NCBI RefSeq assembly: GCF_018687715.1
Contig: NC_056752.1
Span: forward strand, 8,260,001-8,324,000
DNA length: 64,000 bases
From: Carya illinoinensis
Lineage: Eukaryota; Streptophyta; Magnoliopsida; Fagales; Juglandaceae
Reading direction: 5' to 3'
Below are positions 11,136 through 23,016 of the stretch, piece after piece. The position numbers were made by a program, and so were the translations under genes. The first letter of the stretch is position 1. Every line of letters begins with the position of its first letter. The notes beneath the pieces were generated by a model. That model did not search any database, was not told the DNA's origin, and saw only the letters and a program-made list of their open reading frames with translations.

Positions 11136-14100
11136 ATGGGGAGACCAAGGAAATCTACTCAGGAGCCACGGGACAATACCTCCAGGGATGACTCCATAGC
11201 CGAAGCAATACGGCAGATGACGGAGTTTATGCAGCAGAGTGCGAGGCCTCAACAGACAGGGCCTTGGCCACCACAAGGACCTTGGCCATAACAAGGGGGT
11301 CCCTGGCCACCACAAGGAGGGCCTTGTCCACCACCAGGAGGGTTTTGGCCACAACCAGGAGGTCCTTGGCCATATCAGGGAGGGCCTTGGATGTATCCAG
11401 GAGGGTCCAGTAGCATGGTGCAAGCCGGATGCACCTATGAGCGCTTCCTGGCACATCGGACTCCACACTTCACTGGAGATGAGGATCCACTTCAGGCTGG
11501 AAAATGGATCAAAGATCTGGAGAGAACCTTTGAGGTGTGTGGATGCACTGAGGCACAACAAGTACTCTACGCCAGCTATCTTTTGCAAGGTACCGCTTCT
11601 GATTGGTGGGATACCAAGAGGGTGATGCTGGAATCTGAATTGGGATCTTTCGCTGCGGTGACCTGGTAGCGTTTCAAGAAGGAGTTCAATGACCGCTTCT
11701 TTCCCGCATCGGTAAGGAAGCAAAAGGCAAGAGAGTTCTCCAATCTGGTCCAAGGGGGCGCGACAGTGGAACAATACGCCCGGAGATTCATAGAACTTGG
11801 GCGATTTGCTCCTCACCTTATCGCCACTGAGGAGATGCGAGCAGATCGTTTTCAGGAGGGGCTACACCATGACATACGCCGTATGGTGGTCAGCCATCGG
11901 ATATCCACTTTTCAGGAGTTAGTGGATGTGGCCACCCTTGTGGAGCGGGAAAATAATCTGAGTGTGGGCTCCCCTCCAGGGCATAAGAGGTGGAGTTTTT
12001 CTAGTGAAGGAAGCAGCTCGGGTTCGCCCCAGAAATTTGTTCAGCGGACCGGAACTCGACCTCAAACGTCCTCAAGTGTTCGTATGGGAGGATGGGTGCC
12101 TATTTGTGGAGCTTGTAATAGAGCTCATGAGGGCGAGTGTCGGATGAGTAGTGGACCCCAGTGTTACCGGTGCGGCCAAGTGGGACATATTGCTCGGGAT
12201 TGCCCCGTCAGAGTTCAAGGAAGCCGTGGAGGTAGACACGGTGGAAGAACCAACCCGAGACAAGCAGTGCAAGCCCGGGTTTATGCTGTCACACCCGGAG
12301 AGGTGGATGATGAGGCGCCAGCGACCCATGATGCTGGAGTAATCACAGGAAGAGTCCGTTTGTATGAGTTTTATGCTTGTACTTTGTTTGATTCCGGTGC
12401 TTCACAGTCGTTTGTATCTTCCACGTTTGCTCGGGTGTGTAATTTGGTCACGGAACCGTTGCCGAAGTCTATGGTAGTGGCCCTACCCTATGGTGAGATG
12501 GTGTGGTGTTCCAAGGTTGCTTTGGGATGCCCGTTAAATTTTGAGGGAAGGTTCTTGGATGCTGATTTGGTGGTGTTCAAGCTGTTGGGTTTTGATGTTA
12601 TCCTCGGGATGGATTGGCTATACCGATATTCTGCGAGTATTAATTGCAGAAGTCGGATAATTAGCTTTCAGCTTCCAGATGGTGATTGTCTGGAATTTGC
12701 GGGGAGTAAATTAAAAGAAAAGCCGATGATTATATCGGCGATTCAAGCAAGAAGAGAGATTGCATGGGGAGCGGATGCATTCTTGGTGCAGATGGTGTCC
12801 ACGCCGTTTGAGAAGAAGTCTTTGGCAGACATTCCAGTTGTGGAAGAATTCCCCGATGTGTTTGTGGATGACTTGCCCGGACTACCCCCTCTGCGGGAGA
12901 TGGAATTTGTTATAGACTTGGAACCTGGAGCGGCTCTTGTGCATAAAGCTCCTTACCGCATGGCACCGGCTGAATTAAAAGAGTTGAAGACTCAGTTGCA
13001 AGAACTGGTAGAGAAGAGATTTATTCAGCCTAGTACGTCGCCGTGGGGTGCACCAGTTTTATTTGTTAAAAAGAAAGATGGAACCCTCCGTATGTGCATT
13101 GATTATCGGGAATTGAACAAGATGACCATCAAAAATAAATATCCTCTCCCGCGGATAGATGATTTATTTGATCAGCTTCAAGGAGCAGCTGTGTTCTCTA
13201 AAATTGATCTGAGGTCGGGATACTACCAGCTGAGAATCAGAGACCAGGATGTGCCCAAAACTGCTTTCAGGTCGAGGTATGGGCATTATGAATTTAAGGT
13301 GATGCCGTTTGGGTTAGCTAATGCCCCTGCTGCTTTCATGGATTTAATGAATCGAGTGTTTCGACCTTATCTGGATTCCTTTGTGGTAGTATTTATTGAT
13401 GATATACTAATTTATTCCTGAGATGTTGAAGAGCATGTGTATCATCTTAGTCTGGTACTTGAGAGATTGAGAGAACACCAGCTATACGCCAGCTCAGCAA
13501 GTGTGAATTCTGGTTGGAAGAAGTTAAATTTCTTGGGCATGTAATTTCCCGAGACGGAGTGGCTGTTGATCCTAGTAAGGTAGAAGCCATTTTGTCATGG
13601 CAGCGCCCGACTACAGTGCGCGAGATCCGGAGTTTCTTGGGGCTCGCCGGATACTACCAAAGATTTGTAGAGGGTTTTGCTCACATATCCGGACCTCTCA
13701 CAGCTTTGACTCGGAAGAATACAGAATTTGTTTGGTCAGATAAATGTGAGAGAAGCTTCCAGGAATTAAAGAACAGGTTGACGACGGCACCAGTGTTAGC
13801 GCTCCCAGAACCGCATAAGCCATTCGTAGTCTTCAGTAATGCGTCTAAGTTTGGTTTGGGTTGTGTCCTTATGCAGGAAGGACGGGTTGTAGCCTATGCA
13901 TCTCGTCAGCTAAAGGACCATGAGAAGAATTATCCGATGCACGATCTAGAATTGGCTGCGATTGTTTTTGCTCTCAAGATCTGGCGGCACTTCTTGTATG
14001 GGGAAGCTTGCGAGATATTTACTGATCACAAGAGCTTGAAGCATTTGTTTTCCCAGAAAAATCTGAATATGAGGCAGAGGCGATGGCTGGAGCTAATCAG

Positions 14101-15730
14101 TGACTATCAGTGTGAGATCAAGTACCATCTGGGGAAGGCTAATATAGTTGCTGATGCTTTGAGCCGGAAGTCACACTTGGAAGATGAAGCTGAGCCGTCA
14201 GAATTGGATTCGTTGCTTTGTGGGATGAGAAGGCTCCTTATAGAGAGTTCGCAGCAAGTAGAGATCTTATCTTCAGTTCTTGACATTCGGATAACTGATT
14301 TTGAAGAATTGAAGACTCTCCAAAGAAAGGATCCGAAGCTGCTGAACATCAGAAAAAGAGTCAGAAAATCTCGAGGGTCGTTGCATTATAGCATGGATAA
14401 CGATGGGATACTTCGGTTTCGAGATCGCAGAGTGGTTCCCAAGGACTCAGAATTCAAAGAGCGGATCATGGCGGAAGCTCATGCGGCCCCTTATTCAGTT
14501 CATCCCGGCAGTACAAAGATGTATCGGGACTTGAAGAAAAATTACTGGTGGGATGGAATGAAGAAGGATATTGCCTTATATGTTGAGAAATGCCACACAT
14601 GCCGTCAGGTAAAGGCCGAGCATCAGAGACCTGCAGGTATGCTCCAACCCCTCCCTATTCCTGAGTGGAAATGGGATGACATCACGATGGATTTTGTAGT
14701 GGGTTTGCCGAGAACGCCTAGTGGGAAGAATTCTGTTTGGGTGATTGTGGACCGGTTAACGAAGAGTGCTCATTTTCTGCCTGTTAATAACACCGATTCT
14801 TTGGGTAAGTTGACCCGTTTGTATGTCAAAGAGGTAGTGCGGCTACACGGCATACCAAAGAGTATAGTGTCGAATCGAGACCCGAGGTTCACGTCGCAGT
14901 TCTGGAAGAGTTTGCAGGCAGCTTTGGGTACTAAGTTGAAGTTCAGCACTGCTTATCACCCGCAGACAGACGGCCAGTCAGAGCGCACCATTCAGACCCT
15001 GGAAGACATGTTGCGAGCATGTGTCATGGAATTCCAAGGGAGTTGGGAAAACCATTTGCCGTTCATCGAGTTTGCATACAATAACAGCTTCCATGCGACC
15101 ATTCAGATGGCTCCCTATGAAGCTCTTTATGGGAGAAAGTGCAGGTCGCCCTTGTGTTGGGATGAAGTCGGGGAGAGTAGGATAATTGGATCCGAAATAA
15201 TTCAAGAGATGCAAAGCCAAGTCCGGATCATCAGAGATAAAATGGCGGCAGCTCAGAGTCGCTAGAAAAGTTACGCTGATACCAGGAGGAGAGAGTTGTC
15301 TTTTGAAGTTGGTGATTGGGTCTATCTTAAAGTCTCTCCCATGAGAGGTGTTAAGCGTTTTGGTAAGAAGAGGAAGCTAGATCCGAGGTACGTCGGCCCT
15401 TTTCAGATTCTGGAGAAAGTAGGGTCCGTTGCCTATAGAGTTGCTTTGCCAGATTATTTCGGGGATGTTCATGATGTCTTCCACGTATCATCCCTGAAGA
15501 AGAGTTTTGGACAGCAAGAGCCACGCTTCGTCGACCCAGCGGGTATTCAGTTGCAACCGGATCTCACTTATGAAGTTGTTCTGTCGCAGATCTTGGATTG
15601 GAAGGAGCAACAGTTGAGGTCCAAGACGATACCTTTGGTTAAGGTGGCTTGGGGAGATCCGTTAGCTCAAGACTTCTCTTGGGAGCGAGCAGCGGACATG
15701 AGGGAGCAGTACCCGTACTTGTTCGAATAG
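11136..15730 (+). pseudogene. gag-pol: gag-pol polyprotein of Ty3-gypsy element, with four stops and one frameshift
   Basis: The single reading frame would start at ATG 11136 (MGRPRKSTQEPRD). Order: gag capsid region (about 11400-12000), CCHC zinc knuckle [14 protein letters not shown] (12162-12203), and aspartic protease DSGAS (12390). Next are reverse transcriptase with FIDD near 13395-13406, RNase H (about 13810-14170), and integrase with an H-C zinc site and D,D,E core (about 14480-15120). A chromodomain-like C-terminus ends in PYLFE. In-frame stops lie at 11289 (TAA), 11667 (TAG), 13419 (TGA) and 15263 (TAG). A single base is missing at about 13490, shifting the rest into another frame. 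The RNase H SNAS (13838) and integrase SNRD (14873) have Asn where the family has catalytic Asp. The element cannot make an active polyprotein. Confidence 0.93.
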
Positions 15731-15837
15731 AGAAGGTATGTATCTTAATCTTGGTCACCGTTGGTTTATGTGCTTTCATGTGGCTTGCTTTAAGTTGGTG
15801 GTTGATCTTGCAAATTTCGAGGACGAAGATTGTTTTT

Positions 15838-15850
15838 AAGGAGGGGAGGA
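15838..15850 (+). other. Polypurine tract
   Basis: AAGGAGGGGAGGA lies directly before the 3' LTR, the position of the plus-strand primer. The bases upstream, including 'aaatttcgaggacgaag', are also conserved in the second gypsy element of this window. Confidence 0.92.
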
Positions 15851-17919
15851 TGTGATGACCCGTTTTTGAGTGTATTTTCGTTGAAATGGTTGTTTTTATT
15901 TTAATTAATATATTAGTTTATTATTTTAATTTATTTGCGTTTTAAAATTATTTTTATTTATTTATTTGATGTTGTGTTTTATTTCTTTTAGTTGTTTACA
16001 GTTTTTAATCTCGTTGCGGCGGTTTAGTGTTGTTTTCCCGGAATGAGGATTAGACCTCATCTTTTTTCCCTACACCTCTTTTCCTTTTTCTTTTTTCTTT
16101 TTCCTTTTTCTCTTTTTTTTCTTCTTTCCTTTTATTTCTTTTTCTTTTTTTCTCTTCTTTTTCTTTTCCTCTCCCTTCCCGCTCGACCTCCGTCCCTCTC
16201 TCTCTCCTCCCTCTCTCACGCCGGAGCCTTCAACTCCCCGATCTGCCGCCGTCCGGCCACCGTGCGGCTCACCGCCGGCACCGTTCGGCTCCCCTCCCTC
16301 CGGCGCACCTTCCCACCAAAACCCACCCCCATCCGGCCGGCCGTTTGGCCGGAAAACCTCTTTAAAGCCCGCACGGCTTTTGCTCCGATCCGCCGCCGTC
16401 GCTCCACCTCCGGCCACCATTTCTTCACCACTTCATCACCGGTCCCTTGTCGTCCCAACCCACCTATTTTCGGCCTCCAACGACCACTGGAACAGCTCCT
16501 ACGAGCTAGCTTTCCTTTTTGGGAAATCCGGCCTCTTTCCGGCGATTTCGCCGCCACCCACGGCCAACCACCACTTCCAATAGCTTCACAACCATCCCTA
16601 GACCATTCCCTATCAATCCCAAGCCCTAGTTTGTCCCCATTCAAAAGTGGGTATTTCACAACCCACGGCCATAGTGAATTTTCACTGTGACGTTGCTTTT
16701 TCTCCGCCGTTTGCAACGCCGCGTGTTTTCTAAAATTGCCATATAGCGCTGTAAGTATTTTCCAAACCCTATTTTCAGATTTAAATATATTTTGCTCATT
16801 CAATAATTTATTGCTGCTGGTTGGTTGATTCCGGACTGAGTCCGAGGAGTTCGGGGGTCGGATGGATGGAGGACGAAGTTGCCTGTTTATTTGATTTATG
16901 TTGTTGGATTATTTTTGTGCATTGTTATGGCATTGCATGGTGCATGCACGTGTGTTGTGTTTAAGTGTGAAAGGCCTGTGTATTGGCGTAAGTGGTCTTA
17001 CGAGTGCGTGTGTATCACGACCCCAAGCCGGGATGGGGTATTATCCCGGTGGAGCTCCTCTAGTCACTCGGGAGCGGAATAAACTGAGTGATGTCCCATG
17101 GGTCGTCGCTAGATGACGGGAGCGGGGGCTAGGGGTTGCTTGGCTACGAACGCGCCGGGCGCGGAACCGGGCATCGCTCTACGCACCGACTCCGTGGCCC
17201 TTCGCTGGTGAGGGCTAGAGGATGCTTGGCTACGAACACGCGGGGCGTGGAACTGGGCATCGCTCGTTAGGTGTCACATGCGTAGTGGTACTCTGCGGTG
17301 TGGCACTGGAGCCAGGGTGTGCGGATGACCCCTAGGGGAGGTCATGGTGCATACGGATAAAATGGATTCTGGTTTGAGTCGGATAAAGGCCAAATGTGAC
17401 TTTTGGCGTGCTTTTCGGAAAGGATGTGTTTTTGGGCCAAATGGGATTTTTGGCGTGTGTGGAAAAATCGTGTTTTATGGGCTTTGTGCATTGGGCATGT
17501 TTCATGCATATTGTTTGAGTCTTATGTGTTTTTATCTGGTAGTGTTTGGGTTTTACTTACCTGCGGTACCATTTTTGGTTCCGTAGCTTTTGGTGCAGAG
17601 TTTGAGGACGAAGAGGAGGAGGCTGAGCCCGAGGATGTGGCTCTGCCGGGTTGCTGATGCTATGCTTTATATTTGGTTTAAGACTGTATTTGTGTTTTTG
17701 TAATGTTTCATTTATGTATGTTTTAAACAGCTTGTATTTCGTTAAGAAAAATTCTGGTACTTAGTTAATGACTTTCGTTATCCGCTGCGTGTTTCTTTGT
17801 GCACATATGTTACCTTTGCACAGACTTGGCACCCATCGATAGGATAGTGACCCCGGGTTGTCACCATCCGGACGTCTCGATTTCCCCGTGTTCGGGCGTG
17901 GGGATTTGGGGGCGTCACA
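15851..17919 (+). repeat. 3' LTR of the Ty3-gypsy element
   Basis: This 2069-bp partner of the 5' LTR is about 98% identical, and most differences are transitions. It ends in TCACA at 17919, directly followed by the target duplication and the right half of the split MITE. Confidence 0.93.
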
Positions 17920-18160
17920 ACTGATTTATTCATATTCAAAATTTAAATTAGCACTATTTTCAATAAAATCTATTTTTTTATTGGAAAAGTATAGTTGCAA
18001 GCATAATTGTGCACTAATCTGTGCACCAATGTGATGTGATTGGTCAAAAAGTAGATTTTATTGAAAACAGTGTTAATTTAAATTTTAAGTATGAATAAAT
18101 CAGTGTTGGTGCACAGATTAGTGCACAACCGTGCTTGTATGTAACAAAACTCTTTTTGAT

Positions 18161-19196
18161 TAATCACATTAAATTGATGCATATATTAGTTTGTAGTTGT
18201 GTTTCCAACTAGATTTTTTCTTAATAAAAGTGTGCAAGTGGAGTTGGAGTGATAAATGTGTGCAAAGTGTTAGTGCTCAAGCAGTCAAGGGTTCGTTAAA
18301 AAAGAGATAGATATAAAATGTAGATCTTTATAATTATAATATTTATTTTTAGATGCGGAGATCATATCTTGAATAGCAATACATTTTTACTAACTAAATA
18401 TAATATGAATTACATCTTATGACTATCTTTCTCTCTAAGTCTAGACTCCAAATTTTAAATAAGAATTTTAGGAAATACAAATATGTGGTTAAGTTGCATC
18501 TATTATCTACATAATTTATGAAGCATCATTTGTATTCTATTAAGGGAATTCATCATTTTATTTTATTGACCCATCCCAACCCTTCACTTGTTAATTAAAA
18601 GGGTTTTTCATTGTATTGATTACTTATTTATCACAATAAATTATCTTAATTTCTTGATTTTATGTTATGATTACCAATTCAATAGAGAGGAAAAAAATAT
18701 AAGAAATTTTATTTTATAGTGGTTATTAATTTTTCACTACTTATCTCTTTGATTTTTCTGCACTTATCTCAATTATTATTTTACTATTACTTTTTAAATA
18801 AAAAATTATTTATCTTATTGTAGCTATTATCTCATTATTTTTTACGTTTCGACTTCTTGATATTTTAAATATGTTAGTTTTATCATCATTTGGAGAGCAA
18901 GCAAAACTTAAGTGAAGTACTTAATTGTCTTGACCATGACTTGTCAAGCAAAAGTCAATAAATATTTCTCGAAATCAAATTATTGCCTAACGTTAATTAA
19001 TTGGGATTTCGAATTAACTAAAGCAAGCTTTGTCTTACTTCATGTCATTATGAAACAAACTAAATGTTTTCAAATAAATTTTGGGTTATTAAAATATAAT
19101 ACATGATCCACTTTGGGTACTTTTCCTCTCTCATGAAATCTTCACTACAATTCAATTATACATCACCCAATGTATCACCTTGAACATGGCTCTCAC
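18161..19196. other. AT-rich spacer, partly duplicated at 21.96-22.3 kb
   Basis: No gene is recognised. Bases about 18228-18390 match 21970-22135, and 19070-19180 matches 22300-22400 (shared 'cactttgggtacttttcctc'). This is one copy of the segmentally duplicated spacer. Confidence 0.6.
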
Positions 19197-19400
19197 TTAG
19201 GCATCGTTTGGTTATACAAATGAAATGAGATAAAAGTTAAAAATTGAATAAAATATTATAAAATATAATTTTTTAATATAATTTTTGTTTTAAAATTTAA
19301 AAAAGTTGAATTGTTTATTGTATTTTGTTTAGAAATTTAGGAAATTTGTAATGATTAGATGAGATGAGACGAGATGAAATAGTTTTTGAAAAAATTTAGT
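19197..19400 (+). mobile_element. MITE-like element, right end degenerate
   Basis: It starts with 'ggcatcgtttggtta', has an A/T core and ends with repeated 'gatgaga' motifs ('gatgagatgagacgagatga'). The expected inverted right end is missing or decayed. A reverse-oriented relative is at 2098-2262. I remember very similar repeats from walnut-family genomes, which is weak evidence for the host. Confidence 0.5.
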
Positions 19401-19539
19401 TGCATGAAATTGCATATTCATCTGATTATCAGTGCTATTTGAGGGAATTAATGCCCATCATTCTCAGATCAATTGTTTCGTCATTTCAATATCGGGGGTT
19501 GTCTAACAGTAGAATCATTTTCTCGATAGAGTTGGTTAA

Positions 19540-19834
19540 CTCGAAATGCAATGGTGCCACTCACCTCAGTTTCAATTTGGTTCAACACTAACGCATGAAA
19601 CATATACAAATTGATTTTCATTTTGTGGGTGATCTTGTTCAGCGTGGTACTCTCCAAGTTAGACATGTGCTTACACAAGATCAACTGGCAAATTTGTTGA
19701 CAAAGCCATTGTGGAGACAAAGGACAGAAATATTAAGACAAAAAATTGGTCTTGCTGATGGAAGCTCAATCTTGCAAGGGTGTATAAAGACTGATTGCAA
19801 GAATCAAGGCCAACACATAACAGAGCATCTTTAG
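19540..19834 (+). pseudogene. Ty1-copia pol remnant: C-terminal end of RNase H
   Basis: The translated stretch contains GATHLSFN, then KHIQIDFHFV, then LANLLTKPL. These are in the order found at the C-terminal end of copia RNase H (family motifs KHI-IDFHFVR and FTKPL). An in-frame TAA at about 19590 interrupts it. The rest of pol is absent to the left, where spacer sequence joins directly. It is a dead 3' fragment. Confidence 0.85.
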
Positions 19835-20050
19835 CCTACGATCAAGCAAATTATTCTCAATCAATTTTGTCAAATCTGTATTTTTGGTAACTGCTGTACA
19901 AATATATTATAGTCTGTAACTGATGCATAGATTTAGTCTTATAGTTGTAAATTGCCGTAAATAGATATGTGTATATAAGTCAGTTTTCACTGCATCAACA
20001 AGATGAGGAATTTTATTCATTGAAAACAACAGTGTTATTTTTCCCATACA
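19781..20050 (+). repeat. Small copia 3' LTR
   Basis: This 270-bp segment begins TGTATAAAGAC just after a purine-rich 'gcaaggg' and ends CCCATACA, giving TGTA...TACA ends. It follows the copia RNase H remnant. A TATA-like 'tgtatataagtcag' near 19970 would be its promoter. No matching 5' LTR is in the window. Confidence 0.6.
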
Positions 20051-21179
20051 TGGATCATGTATTCCAATTCCCTAATTCTTGTCTCCTCAATATTGTAGTT
20101 GCTCAGTTCTTTTGGCTAAGAAAACATATGCATGAGGTTGGAGTTGGACAAAATGGCATCTCATGAGGTCATGCACTTTTTGCAGCGAAGAAAATTTGTT
20201 AGTCCAAGTATCATTGAAAATTCAAAAATAAAAAATAAAAAATAAAATAAAATCAGAACAAATTCTTGTTGAATCAGGCCATGATGGATGTTGGCCATCA
20301 AACTGTTTTATCGGGCATCATTATGAGTGCAAGAGTTTCAACAATATGCCATGCATGGTTCATTGACATTAATGGTTTTGAAGAGAAACAATGGAAGGTG
20401 GTTGGGGGGCTCATCAATGAAGAAAATGGCATCTGAGCAGCAAATTCAGCGGATACTGTCATTACCAACCATCTTAAGAGTTATCTTTTAACTTTTGACT
20501 AAATTCGACTCAATTGCCTTTCATTTGGCTGATTTTTTGCAATCTATTGATACAAATATTGGACTCTATTGATTATTTGTACGTTTCTCTAATTCTTGAG
20601 GAATATAGAAATATTATATTGCCCATATGAACAATAGAAATACTAACGGGGGCATGAATTACCTAAATAGAGATATGGAACAAAGGGGGGGCATGTTTAA
20701 TGTTGTGATAATGTTTACTGGTAGGAGTAGTTGATAATGTTTAATGTTGTGAAAGAATGAGTTGAGATAAAAAATTTGTGGAGGAGGTTCATCTAAGTGA
20801 GAAACTTTTGACTCTTCTTTCACTCCAGACTTTGTAGTCCACTTAGTACCATAAGGGATGATTTCCTTTGTGAGATATTTAAGGGGGGCATGCATTAAAT
20901 GATGATTTCCTTTATGGTACGATGTCATCTCTCTCATGTACAAAGGCAATGTCCATGAAGTTTCCCTTTCTTTTGGTGGTAGGTCATCTCTCTCATTTTG
21001 CAACCTCTGGCTGGCTACTTTGCATCAAGACACGGTAGAATTGAAAGCTTCTTACATGAACAGTTGTCATCTCCAAGAAATGATTTTTTTTCCTGAAATT
21101 ATCAACAGTGTATAAACATTATTGATGGGTCTTTCCTTCAGTGAAGTTTTCCAACCAGGCCTAATTGGATAAATTTACA
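20051..21179. other. Spacer, no gene recognised
   Basis: No convincing gene or element was found. A minus-strand open frame of 114 codons (20659-21003) has no recognisable domain and contains short internal duplications, for example 'gatgatttcctt' twice, so it is probably spurious. Confidence 0.5.
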
Positions 21180-22344
21180 TCGTAGACATAGGGCATGTAC
21201 ATTTTTTTCCCAGATAAAGCACATAAAACTCCACTCTTTTGTGCGGTCTAGTTTGCCTCAGTCCAAGTCAATAGTGCTCAATATTTTAAATTCCAGCCAT
21301 TCTTGAAAGTGAAAGGCACCTCAAGTCAATGAAGTCATTGTGGAAACTAACACCACCAATCCAAATTTATAAATTTAGGAATTAAGTCACTGGTCGGTTT
21401 ATGCAATGTGTCAATGCGTAAGTAATGGGTCTAATTAGTCAAGTCAATGTGGAATACTCTCAACTCAGTAACCCATTTTTCTAAAGTTTTTCATGCAGTG
21501 GTTTGCCAAGCAGATGATTGCATAATCCAATGTGCATGCATCATGATAAGGATATAGAGTCTCACACCAAGGTTTAACTATTGTCAGTAAAATGGTAAAC
21601 TACTACTGCATAATTAAGCATGAAGAATGATAAACCTATAACTATTTTATAACTCTATTTAAAATGAAAGGTAATTATCATGTAAATTTGAAAAGTATTT
21701 TTGATGAAGTGTCACAATTACATTAATTAATTTGAAGTTAGTGGTAAAAGAGTTGTAAAAGACTAATTGTAGGTATACCATTATCGATCCATTAAGCATT
21801 AGCCAATCCGAGTCAGTAGTGGTATGATTTGATTTTGGAGTTGCTTGTAAAGTAATTAACATGAGATGGGTAGTTGGGAAAAAAGGTCTTTTTCCCCTTT
21901 GTTTGAGTCAATGGCATATTAATCATAAATAGATGATTCCTCAAAATACCCAAAACTCTAGAAATTCTTAAGATTAATAAAAGTGTGCAAAGGGGAGTTA
22001 GAGTGATAATTGTGAAGAGTGTTAGTGCTCAATTAAACAGTTGAGGATCGTTAAAAAAAGAGATAAATATAATATGTAGATCTTTATAAATTATAATATT
22101 TATTTTTAGATGTGTAGATCATATCTTGAACATAATTAAATACTTACTGGCTAAATATAATATGACTTATATATTATGACTATATATTAGGAGAGCAAAC
22201 AAATCTTAAGTGACGTTGTCCTGACCATGACTTCATGTATGTGTCAGTTTGGGTAGAATTTGAGGATGCAAGTCAGGAAAATGTCAAAAAATGATTTCAA
22301 ATAAATTTTGGGTTATTAAAATATAATACATGACCCACTTTGGG
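21180..22344. repeat. Segmentally duplicated spacer, second copy
   Basis: 21210-21500 aligns with 8020-8350, and 21970-22340 with 18228-19150, in the same order and strand. The other copy has since been split by the MITE and the gypsy element. It is probably old upstream sequence of RLP genes, given its place in an RLP cluster. That is inference. Confidence 0.6.
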
Positions 22345-23016
22345 TACTTTTCCTCTCTCATAAAATCTTCACCACAATTCAAATATAAATGACCCACAAT
22401 ATACTTACTTATTAGTTGCATGAAATTACATATTGATCATTTGATTATTAGTGCGATTGAGGGAATTAATGCCGCCCATCATTCTTAGATCAATTGTTTC
22501 GTCATTCAATATTAGGGGTTGCCTAACAGTAGAATCATTTTCTCTATAGGGTTGGTTAACTCCAAGGGTAGGTCTACGCCCACCGCTCCTAGCCCCAACT
22601 CCTATTGGGAGCCACTGTCAGTTCTAATTAGTTTTTTTTTTCCTTTTTCTTATATGTGTTTTTTAATACTTTTGAATACTTTTTAAAAAAATAAAAAAAA
22701 TTATAATATTATTAAGTAAAAAGAAAAATTAAAAATAAAATAAAAAATTCAAGTGATAACACCGAGTAGTAGGTTTGAGTTGTGAGAGTAGCATTTTTCT
22801 AACTCCATATAAAAAGTAATGGGACCTCATAGATCAGTCACAATCAGTACTATAGTGTGCATGGAAACTAATTAAAGCCAATCCATGTGAATGTGGACAT
22901 TAAAGGCACTACTTTTTCAGGCACATGATTAGATTCCAATTAGTCAATGTCAATGTGGAAATAATTTAGCTCCTCACTTACATGAAGTTTCATTCACGAA
23001 ACATTCAAAGTATTCC
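22345..23016. repeat. Direct repeat flanking a long LTR, left copy
   Basis: About 670 bases match 26763-27456 at about 90%, in the same order. Shared landmarks include 'aaaatcttcaccacaattc', 'aacagtagaatcattttctc' and 'agtaatgggacctcataga'. The LTR-like element 23017-26762 sits exactly between the two copies. Confidence 0.85.

Larger units (their letters stand above)
8777..17919 (+). mobile_element. Complete Ty3-gypsy LTR retrotransposon, Tekay/Del-like chromovirus, inactivated
   Basis: The 9143-bp element has two about 2.1-kb LTRs beginning TGTGA and ending TCACA. It has a tRNA-iMet primer-binding site, a polypurine tract and a near-perfect 5-bp target duplication, ATTGA (8772-8776) and ACTGA (17920-17924). 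The gag-pol order is gag, protease, reverse transcriptase, RNase H, integrase, chromodomain, which defines Ty3-gypsy. Integrase and chromodomain sequence suggest the Tekay/Del clade. The LTRs differ at roughly 40 positions by eye (about 98% identical), so the insertion is not very recent. Coding damage is described under gag-pol. Confidence 0.93.
8726..18160. mobile_element. MITE split by the Ty3-gypsy element
   Basis: The left piece (8726-8776) and right piece (17920-18160) form one long inverted repeat once the gypsy element is removed. The left arm starts at 'agagttttgttaca' and the right arm ends in 'tgtaacaaaactct'. The arms continue inward through 'actaatctgtg' and its inverse, and through 'gatttattcata' and its inverse. 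The gypsy target-site duplication (ATTGA/ACTGA) falls exactly at the break. No transposase is present, so it would have been moved by an enzyme from elsewhere. Confidence 0.75.

Noticed and set aside
11112..11816. Minus-strand frame of 234 codons
   Set aside because: It is the antisense of gypsy gag, whose plus-strand frame has capsid and zinc-knuckle similarity.
20659..21003. Minus-strand frame of 114 codons
   Set aside because: No recognisable domain, internal duplications and spacer-like context. A search could change this.
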